From Ditylenchus dipsaci (taxonomy: Eukaryota; Nematoda; Chromadorea; Rhabditida; Anguinidae), in the NCBI GenBank assembly GCA_004194705.1, contig SADC01000439.1:372001-436000 (forward strand): a stretch of DNA of 64,000 bases, read 5' to 3'. Position 1 is the first letter of the stretch, and the number at the start of each line of letters is the position of its first letter. The notes beneath the pieces are model-generated. The model was not told where the DNA came from. It saw only the letters and a list, made by a program, of their open reading frames with translations, and made no database searches. This document shows positions 55,674 through 64,000 of this stretch, piece after piece. Made by a program: the position numbers and the translations under genes.

Positions 55674-55870
55674 GTCATAGGACATTTCGCCAACGCCATT
55701 TCGCCAACGACTTTTAGCCAATGCCATTTCGCCAACGAAATCTCATTTTATACGGTAGATTAATCCTCTAAAAATTGATCCTCGGTAAATTGATCTTCCG
55801 CTAAATTGATCGTCCAATTTTTTAAAGGTTACAGGTTCGAATCTCGGTTGTAGCAAACATTTTTTCTTGA
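55674..55870. repeat. Short motif arrays and a tRNA-like B box
   Basis: Repeated atttcgccaacg words (55682-55740) are followed by repeated taaattgatc words (55770-55815) and a plus-strand B-box-like ggttacaggttcgaatctcgg. The last matches the minus-strand motif in the palindrome arms. Confidence 0.5.
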
Positions 55871-56520
55871 CTAACAAGGGAACCGCGCGAACTGTCAACT
55901 CACGCACGGCATTTCTGAAAGTTTCATCCTATAGCCCATAGTCGATTTACTTTGTGTAGCCGCGAGGGTTTTTCCGGGCAGAGACAAAAATTTTGAGTTC
56001 TAGGTCAACGAAAGCCGAAAAACCCCCGAAAACGGTAATTTTGGATACTTCAATGCCCCAGTGCTCAGTTTTTTGTCAATCAAGTGCCAAATCTGATCAT
56101 TATGACCTTATGTTACTTTAGTATTTTACGTCTATCAGTGATCTTTTTAAAAAAAAAATTGTAAATTTTTTGAAAATTCAAAATTTTCACGGTACAATCG
56201 TAATATGTAGTCACGTACCGAAAAAAGAGTATTTTTTACTATTAAAAATAATATGAAAAAGTTCTCACTCGTATACACCAGCCTTTTTAAGTTGTGGGTC
56301 TTCTTCCACTCTGGAAATCATCTTATAATTGAATGGCTTTCTATAAACAAAATAATGAGAGACATAAATTTTAGATCAGAAAATTACCTTCGCTCATTTC
56401 TCTGAGAATATTGTGCAAAAAGATTAATGTATTCTCTGAAATATATTAAATTATCATAAAACATGCAAAAACTAACAATGCAGAATTTTTTCACTCCATA
56501 TTAGAGCTGCTTTTTATCCA
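55871..56520. other. Stretch without recognised gene
   Basis: No convincing exon or repeat boundary. Confidence 0.4.
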
Positions 56521-56524
56521 TATA

Positions 56525-56766
56525 CCGTATTTCTTTAATAAGGCCGCCGGCAGCCTTATTTTTTAGATACCCAAAAAACCGTAAAAATTTGAGGTCAATC
56601 TCAAGATTTTGGGTGAAGATCCAAAATCTGAAAAGCGGAATTTTCTTAACTCGTGAAAGTTAAGAAAATGCAATAACGTCTTGCAAAAAAATTATCTGGG
56701 CTGAGATATAGGTCCTAAAATCAAGGAGGCCGCTTTATTAGAGGCACCTAATTAGAGGAAATACGG
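56525..56766. mobile_element. CCGTATTTCT MITE
   Basis: The ends ccgtatttctttaataagg and its near complement are flanked by TA on both sides. The interior phrase tttgaggtcaatctcaag is shared with 27809-27996. Confidence 0.82.
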
Positions 56767-57062
56767 TATCTTATCAAAAAAAACCGACATTGTCAAATAT
56801 CAAAACGAAATTTAAAATTTTTTATGTACATAAAACATGTTTTCATGTGACAGTTGAACAATTTTTCAAAATATTTTTAAATAAAAAATTAATTTTTCGC
56901 TTTGTTAAGCTACTGTACTTTAATAGGTCATCTGTAAACCATCTTGATTTAAAAAAACTGAAAGGCTAATTTTTGGGAACATTTAAAAAAAATGGCCGCT
57001 AAAAAGTTTTAAACATGTTTTCTGTATAGTAAAATACACTGAAAAAATACAAGATATTTTTA

Positions 57063-58568
57063 GGCAAAGCTTTTTCTTGGCGCTAAACGACTTTTTTTGG
57101 TGCTAAAAAGCTTTTTTTTTGGCGCTAAAAAAATTTGGCGCTGAAAAGCTTCTTTTTGGCGCTAACCTTACAGTGGCCCAGATATGGATCAATTTCATGT
57201 TACCTAGGACTATTTTGGATGCCAAACACAATTCTTGCATTCGTGGCATGCTAGTTACACCAATTTTCACTGTTCTCTCAGTGATTTGGGCTGTTTTTTT
57301 GTGGACTTAGCCACATTCATATGGTGCCTATTTTACCCTGGTTTTAGCTGGTATACTCACTCACTATGACTTATTTTCTTGTTTTTAGGTAAATATCGTC
57401 GATTCAAGTGAGAAGCTAGCTTCAACATGGTGGGAATTACGTCAAGGATGTCCAACAACCGTAACATGTAGTCATTGGCGGAGTAAACAAAGCGAATTTT
57501 GAACTGGGTTTATTGCACATGGTGTAAAGGGAATGGGAATACAATCTGGAAAAATAATAAGAGAACTGCATATTGAATTGACACTGGAAGGCGTGCATGC
57601 ATAAAGTGTCTTTCTGTCATCATCACTAGAAAACACACATATTAGAGATTTTTCAGGAAGCACATGCAGAGAACCTAACCAAAGATTTTCAATTGTATTT
57701 GGAAAACCACACCTTGAACTTGACATTCTGGCGGTTCTTCTTGATCCTTGATTTCGGTACCTTGATACTTGTTGATTCTGGAGAAGACCTGAAAATGAAT
57801 GAAGTGAATATCAGAATATGAGGATCTCGCTAGGCAGCCTCTTGTATAAAAGTTAACATGCTCATGTTACACAGGCCTAGCCATAACTGTCTTTGGTATA
57901 GAGCATGAAGGCACATAGATATTCTCACTTTGACCACATGGAGCCTGACAAAGTCATCAGTCTCCAGATAGACAAAAAATTCTGAATTGACGCAAAAATA
58001 GACTTTGAATAGACTTTGTCAAGCTGCGTGCATTTGCGATGACAAATGTGTAAAATGTCAAACTTACCTGACCATTAGACCTGAAAATAAAAAATAGAAG
58101 CGTTGCGAAACAAGTTCTCGAATTTAAGAAAGGTAAGTTAGGATAAGCCCACCAATGACTACATGTTACGGTTGTTGGACATCCTTGACGTAATTCCCAC
58201 CATGTTGAAGCTAGCTTCTCACTTGAATCGACGATATTTACCTAAAAAACAAGAAAATAAGTCATAGTGAGTGAATATACCAGCTAAAAACCAGGGTAAA
58301 ATAGGCACCATATGAATGTGGCTAAGTCCACGAAAAAACAGCCCAAATCACTGAGAGAACAGTGAGAATTGGTGTAACTAGCATGCCACGAATGCAAGAA
58401 TTGTGTTTGGCATCCAAAATAGTCCTAGGTAACATAAAATTGAGCCATATCTGGGCCACTGTAAAGTTAGCGCCAAAAAGAAAGCTTTTTAGCGCCAATT
58501 TTTTTTAGCGCAAAAAAAGCTTTTTAGCACCAAAAAAAAGTCGTTTAGCGCCAAGAAAAAGCTTTGCC
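57063..58568. mobile_element. 1.5-kb element with about 420-bp terminal inverted repeats
   Basis: The arms 57063-57478 and 58147-58568 are reverse complements. They begin ggcaaagctttttcttggcg with repeated ggcgctaaa blocks and end at gtaacatgtagtcattgg. The 670-bp interior has open frames on the minus strand (57472-57726), but none resembles a transposase. A target duplication was not identified. Confidence 0.75.
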
Positions 58569-58849
58569 CGATATTTTTTATCAAATATTGAGAAAAAATA
58601 TTGGAAGGCAAACAATAACATTGATTGCTAGAATAAATATCTCTATATAGTATTTGGGATGGGTGGGAGTGTGGGTGGGTAACGCATCTCTGAATCTATA
58701 GTGTTCAAGACGATTTTCGGCCAGTTTTTGTAATCTTTTGTCAGATATCTTTCCGGAACCCTAAAATTCAACTTCTTAGCTGTCTTTTAAGCACATAACT
58801 GGAGTAATGAGCTAACTTTAAAAAAAAGGTTTTAAGTCCCTCCAAATTG

Positions 58850-59330
58850 GAGATGGTGTATTTTTGCCTAGATATTGGGTGAATTTAGCCTGGATTTAAG
58901 GTGGATTTTTGTGTTCAAGCCCACTTTTCTGCAAGCTAGAGTAGGTATATGGCCAGTAAGGGTGGGTAGATAGCCATATAGTGAAGTTAAGTGTTCAGGT
59001 GGAATCTCTACAGTAAAACTTTGAATCTAACGTACACCCTGGAGACCAGGTCAGGTGTACGTTATAGTAGACGAGGATAGGCAAGGATGGGCAAGGGTAG
59101 GCCAGGATAGGCTAGGATAGGCAAGGCTAGGCATAGGATATGCGAGGATAGGCGAGGATACGCGAGGGTAGGCAAGGATAGGCGAGGTAGGCGAACATAA
59201 GCGAGAATAAGCCAGGGTAGTCGAGGTAGAGTAGGTGGTTAACAGATAGGGTGGATGATCTACCCTAACCATTAACGGTGGATGATCTGCCCTAACCATT
59301 AATTCGAAAGATTAATCTGTCCGAACTACT
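58850..59330. repeat. CCTCGCC-rich repeat, second copy (inverted)
   Basis: Reverse-order counterpart of 45050-45440: ggtggatttttgtgttcaag, a cagtaaaactttgaat end, a tract of gcgaggatagg units (59070-59220) and gatctgccctaaccattaat. Confidence 0.7.
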
Positions 59331-59483
59331 AATGTAAATAAACCACTAATGTTCCCGAACCACAGGAATAGTGCCCGAACCACTAATGTCCCCAAATGCA
59401 TAGGCGCTGATAGGCGCCTGCAGACTTTAGTAATAAATAATATTTTTATATTTTGAAATTAATTAGTGTCTAATACTTACAGA

Positions 59484-60289
59484 GTGGACCAAGTGTTCCA
59501 GCCGATTTGAAAGGCCTGCGACTTTTTTATTTTCGAAACTCCAAGAGAACAGGTCTTTGCTTATTTGATAGCCCTGAATCTACGGTTTTGTTGACTTCAA
59601 AAAGAAAACATTTGATCAAACCTTAATGCTGAGATATGATATTTTAAAAGATAGGGAGGACATTCTTATATGAATCGTCTATGTCATTGTTGTTAATCTT
59701 GTTGTTAAAGTGTTGTTAAGCACCCCCTATTTTTTCACCTTATTTTTTTTTACATATTTTATTTACAAATTTGATTACTAAAAATGATGCTCGGTCTCTT
59801 GACTGTTTCAATTAAAGGTTTTAAAAATTAGGTTTTAAAACTGCTCTGACTGAGTTTCAGACCAAAGCCTACCTGGAACCTGCTTTTGTCCGAAAAACCC
59901 CCATATTAATGGATTTTTTCGGACAAAGCAGGTTTCAGGTAGGCTTTGGTCTGAAACTCAGCCAGAACACTTTTGAACCTGATAATGTTGAACAGTGACG
60001 AGACCGAGCACCATTTTGATACAAAACTTGTGAATAAAATATGGAAAAAATAGGGTGAAAAAAGGGTGTGCACCAGGGGATTAACATCAATAACCTAGAT
60101 GATTCATATAAGAATGTCCTCACTATTCTTCGAAATAGTATATCACATCATTAAAGTTTGATAAAATGTTTCTTTGAAATTCGACAAAATTGTAGATTCA
60201 GTGCTATCAATAAGCCATGACCTGTTTTCTTGAGGTTTTTTAAAACGAAAAGCTAAGGCCTTTCAAATCGGCTAGAATACTTGGTCCAC
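59484..60289. repeat. Foldback element of about 800 bp
   Basis: The arms run from gtggaccaagtgttccagcc to its counterpart ending tggtccac. The central, best-preserved part (caaagcctacctggaacctg and complement) lies near 59910. Arms differ by many small changes. Confidence 0.75.
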
Positions 60290-60299
60290 CATGTATTAT

Positions 60300-61845
60300 G
60301 AAATAATAATTACTACTTTTAGATGTTAAAAAATGTTGTTTTAAATAAAGGCTGACTAATTTGGATCAGTATAAATGATTATTTTGAAATTTTTATTGTG
60401 TGAACATATAAATGTAGATAAACGCAAATATATTCACATTAGGAGCAGTTTGGACAAATAAAACGACGTATTCTTTGTCCCAACAAAGTAAAACACAAAC
60501 ATGTAGAATTGACTCTGCTAACTTTAATGTATTAACACATCTTTTTGCAAAAAGATTACCAATTGCAGTAGGATATGAAACGTGGGACTTGTAGAAAAAG
60601 TCAGAAAATATCAATCAAACCAGTCAAAGAAAACCCAGAAATTCAGCTATAAAGAACTCCAGTGGGTATGAAACCCAGCGCTGATGATCTTTTTAGATAT
60701 CCAAGAAAGTGAGGACCACTTTGACACTGAACTTTTAAATAAAGAATTAAAAAAATAAGTTTGCAACCACTGGTAGTCAAAACTGTGACCTAGGGCGATG
60801 CTATATAAAATTCCCCCCCTCCCCTTTAGTCAAATTTGCAAAATTTTGGTCAAATAATGAATACTTGACCGATTATTCTGTTATTTCTAAATTTCAATTT
60901 TCCTACATACATTTAGTCTGAAAACGAAGATTGATCACCTCAGAATGCTGCTCCTCAATGAGACAGGCACCTACACCACTTCCTAGAAGCATTGCAAAAA
61001 AAGTGGGAAAATTTTAAGGTTGATTTCGAGATTTTCGGGTGCTCCAACAATTTGAAAAATGGGATACACGAAAGCTCGTGATAACTAAGAAAACGCAAAA
61101 AAATATGCAAAATATTTTCTCTAGGCTGACATATGAGGTCCATATAGGGGGAAGTTAATTACAGAGGGGAGACTTAATGCAGAAAATACGGTATGTGTGT
61201 TTATCAGGTTCTTAGGTTAGTAACCACGATTTTTCGGAAAGAGCTCTGAATTTTAATGCTAACAAATGAAGCTTAATCAAGCACACCATAAAATCATGGC
61301 TTCTCTACCAGTATTTTTTGAAATCAGTACTTGCAGAAGAAAAACTTGGCTGCAGCCTGAATCGTAAAAAGTCGCATTAGTATCAGGAAATATGTCTTTC
61401 GAACTAAAAGATGTTAGAAATAGCCGGGAGAGAAATTTCTCACAGTGATTATCGAGTTAAAATATCGTTGTCACGTGATAGCCAAGAAAAAAATACCAAA
61501 ACAAAAAGCCCACTACATTACAGGGTGACTTAAGAATTCTTGTTTTGATCCTATCTTTTTCATTTGCAAATAATATGCCATTTTAAAGTCCTGCATTTCT
61601 CTACAAAATGTGTGGTCTATTTCAGTTTAAAAACATAGTAAGCACTTAAGCACCTTTTAAGAAATCATCTTGATGCCAAACAGTGCTAACAAATAAACCA
61701 AAATAAATTGGGAATGAAGGAAAAAATAGTAGTCAGAAGGGGCAAAATCTGGTGAGTATAGGATGAGGAGGACTTCTTTTCCGAGCTAAAAAATACGAAA
61801 TACCATAAAAGTAGCTGTATCAGTGGCAATTGAGCAATTTGTTTC
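60300..61845. other. Stretch without recognised gene; one MITE end
   Basis: Right end of a CCGTATTT-family element (ttaatgcagaaaatacggta) near 61175-61193, with its gattt-cgag-att interior upstream. Otherwise AT-rich DNA with no supported exon. Confidence 0.4.
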
Positions 61846-61848
61846 GTA

Positions 61849-61974
61849 CGGTATTTTCTGTAATATAAACCCGTCTCCAATTCTGTACCCGTCTCTAATA
61901 GTAGACGCCCCTCTCTCGACGGGAGCAGGGGGCTGAAAAAATATAAAACCGAGTCTAAAAGTAGAGAAAATACG
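61849..61974. mobile_element. Small CGGTATTTTC MITE
   Basis: Left cggtattttctgtaatataa, right gtagagaaaatacg; a degenerate short relative of the CCGTATTTCC group. Confidence 0.5.
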
Positions 61975-62007
61975 ATGTATAATATCACAAACAACAATTT
62001 CCATTTG

Positions 62008-62029
62008 CCCCCCCCCCCCCCCCCCCCCC
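62008..62029. repeat. Poly-C tract of about 22 bases
   Basis: A long C homopolymer beside a ccttggtcc-family end (agaccaagggaaaac near 62085). Its length is unlikely to be exact. Confidence 0.8.
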
Positions 62030-62300
62030 TGTGGTTTAGGCCTTGCCCACCCAGAGACCATCCATGTCCAAAATCACAGAGGAGACCAAGGGAAAACCGT
62101 TAATTACACGCTGAAAAATTTGCTTTTCGATTTTGAGCCGATTGGTGTTTTACAGAATTTGAAATTTTGACCAAATAAAAAAAGTTATGATCGAAACAAA
62201 ATCAGCATAACTTCCTAAACCATTGTGTACTATATAATAACACCACTACAGTCAAGCTTGGATATAACGACCACTTCATGTAACGATCAGCTAGATATAA

Positions 62301-63256
62301 CTATGGGACATTAGACATAATCGGCCCGAACACAATTATTAATTGTCGTTGTCCTAAGAATGAAGTCTCAAATAATTTAAGGTTTCCACAGAAAATATGC
62401 CATGCACTAATTATAAAATAAAGAATGCACATAACAAGATGACTCTTACATGGAGAAACACACATGAAGACACGTGCATGGACAGAAGTTTTTATTTTGT
62501 AGGTTTGGTTTGGTCGGTTTGGTCCCAATACGATGCTCAAATAGGAAGGCCTGCTCGCCAAACGAAGCTTTTCGACCACTTTCTTAAAGTCTAGAACTTG
62601 TCGTCCCATGTTGCTGGGAACTTGTCTGACAGAGGGAATAAGGATCATCAAAAACTCAACCTGCAAAAAAATAAAAAAATGTTTGAGGTATGAAATTTAA
62701 GAATCAATCACCATGTGCTTGACTGCGATGAATTGAGTAGTACCAATGTCATTGTTGAGCGCAAGAGCATTCATCTTCAAAATTACATTTTTATGATGAT
62801 GAGTCTGTGCTGCAATTCGTGAAATTAGCTCGTGTTTTTTCGGAAAACACTAATAAATAATACAGCAGCTACTAGAAGCAACTCAAAGTGATGTAGTGTG
62901 AGTTTCGTAAGGGCTCTCGACGCAAAAATAAACATTGACACAGGTTTCTTTGTTGAAAAAAGCAACGATGTCGCATAAAACTTCACTTGGAAGATTTACA
63001 GTCATCTTCTGCTGAATAAAAACGGAGTCAACAAATAAATTAGAATCTTATCGATCACTTGGGCTTTTTTGATAAGAGAGCTATAGCAAAAATTAGTCAC
63101 CTTGTTTCTCCAATAGATCTTGTTGAGCTTTGTCTTTGCTTCCAGTCGGCGAACCAGTTTTCTTAACTCACTTTCAAACACGTCCAGGCCAGAAGCTTTG
63201 AACTTCAGTATGTCCACAGCGATATCGTATGGGATTCGCAGAGCCTGGTAGAGAGC
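62301..63256 (-). CDS. Minus-strand gene exons with an F-box-like segment
   Basis: Three open blocks on the minus strand. 63256-63101 (52 codons, after ggtttag): ALYQALRIPYDIAVDILKFK, then ELRKLVRRLEAKTKLNKIYW. 63005-62883: MTVNLPSEVLCDIVAFFNKE, an F-box-like start, which shifts frame in a TTTTT run near 62952; with one T fewer it would continue ASRALTKLTLHHFELLLV. 62666-62301 after tttttgcag: VEFLMILIPSVRQVPSNMG, then QVLDFKKVVEKLRLASRPSY, preceded in phase by an open segment at about 62845-62712 (NALALNNDIGTTQFIAVKHM). Exon joins other than the last are uncertain, and one or two genes may be involved. The F-box role would be as an SCF ubiquitin-ligase adaptor. Confidence 0.5.
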
Positions 63257-64000
63257 CTAAACCAGAAGTTAAAATACATGTAATCGTAATAATAATACCA
63301 TAATTTATATTCTCTTTGCAGAAGTTTTGCAGTGATCTGTGGTTTTTGCCTGAAAGTAAATTCACAAGCTAGTAGAATATACATACAAACACATTGCAGG
63401 TTTAAACAACGCAGAAAAATAAAAAAACCAAAAAGACAGTTTCGTGAAAAAAATTCAAGCTTCACACAGGTACTGGAAAACGTAAATGCGCTTGTGGTAA
63501 ATCCGCAAGTTAGAGTGTGTACATCACAAACGTTATTGCAGTACCAGCTTTTAAAATCAACTTCAAACTAAAGTTAACTTTATGTTAAAAGTTTAGCAGC
63601 TAAAACACACACGACGAAATATTGTATTTGGCGAACAATATTCCGACCGTGATCACAGCCTACTGACAATTGAACTCGAGTACAATTCAAAAAAACAAAA
63701 CGCCACACTGCTTGAAAAAAACTTTCTATGTTTTTGATAAATTTCGTTTTTCGCCAACTTTCTATGTTTTTGATAAATTTCGCTTTTTGCCAACAAGGAA
63801 ACCGTTTGAACCGTCCCCTCGCTTGATTTCGATTTGATGCATTCATGTTGCAGGCCCTGGTCGAGTTACTGAGTGTATAAAAAAGTGCTGGCGGCAAACA
63901 GAAAATAAAATTTTGAGTTTGGGCGCCGGAAACATAGTTGGACGCTGCCGTCTCGGCGCCGATCGCCGCCGGACATTTTCTTCATGATTTTTCATAAATA
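63257..64000. other. Terminal stretch, no recognised gene
   Basis: Contains a tandem duplicate of about 34 bp (aactttctatgtttttgata at 63719 and 63759) and a ggcgcc-rich end at 63925-63975. Upstream exons of the minus-strand gene would lie here or beyond, but none was found. Confidence 0.4.

Noticed and set aside
57472..57726. 84-codon minus-strand frame as a transposase
   Set aside because: No DDE-type or other transposase motif is visible and the frame has no start or splice support.

Overview
The window is eukaryotic, AT-rich and dominated by repeats. The real genes are split by short introns, mostly about 40-60 bp, that end in tttcag or ttttag. The best-preserved gene is a protein kinase B (Akt) whose kinase domain and C-terminal tail look most like nematode Akt. 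A short BTB/POZ gene resembles the expanded nematode BTB family, and F-box-like exons also occur. I therefore infer a nematode with a repeat-rich genome. No rRNA, CRISPR array, operon or bacterial feature is visible.

Layout. 1-5.8 kb: small inverted-repeat transposons (MITEs), a broken pogo/Tigger-like element, one good Gln/Thr/Pro-rich exon, and tRNA-like foldback repeats. 5.9-18.7 kb: the Akt gene on the plus strand, with 14 recognised exons, one further in-frame upstream exon and large MITE-filled introns. 20.3-22.5 kb: a two-exon thioredoxin-like secreted or membrane protein. 22.5-28.9 kb: MITEs and foldbacks only. 28.97-30.1 kb: a diverged copy of the tandem unit described below. 31.08-41.51 kb: a large palindrome with two 4.58-kb arms and a 1.27-kb spacer. 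Each arm carries a multi-pass membrane protein, an F-box-like ORF, a BTB gene and a small ORF. A partial third direct copy of the outer arm follows at 41.51-42.47 kb. 42.5-45.4 kb: foldbacks and minisatellites. 45.45-54.15 kb: three tandem copies of a 2.9-kb unit, each with a conserved minus-strand terminal exon and a plus-strand exon. 54.2-62.2 kb: long inverted-repeat elements. 62.3-63.3 kb: exons of a minus-strand gene with an F-box-like segment.

How things relate. Akt is the core PI3K-pathway kinase and is independent of the rest. F-box and BTB proteins are both substrate adaptors for cullin ubiquitin ligases, and here both sit in a duplicated, inverted cassette. Many single-base indels in homopolymers break otherwise intact genes (two in Akt, one in the left BTB copy, several in the tandem units). 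This points to consensus base-call errors or very recent decay, so the frameshifts should not be taken as pseudogenes without raw reads. The most unusual repeat signal is a group of hAT-type MITEs with 8-bp target duplications whose interiors are duplicated blocks of one short family-specific motif.
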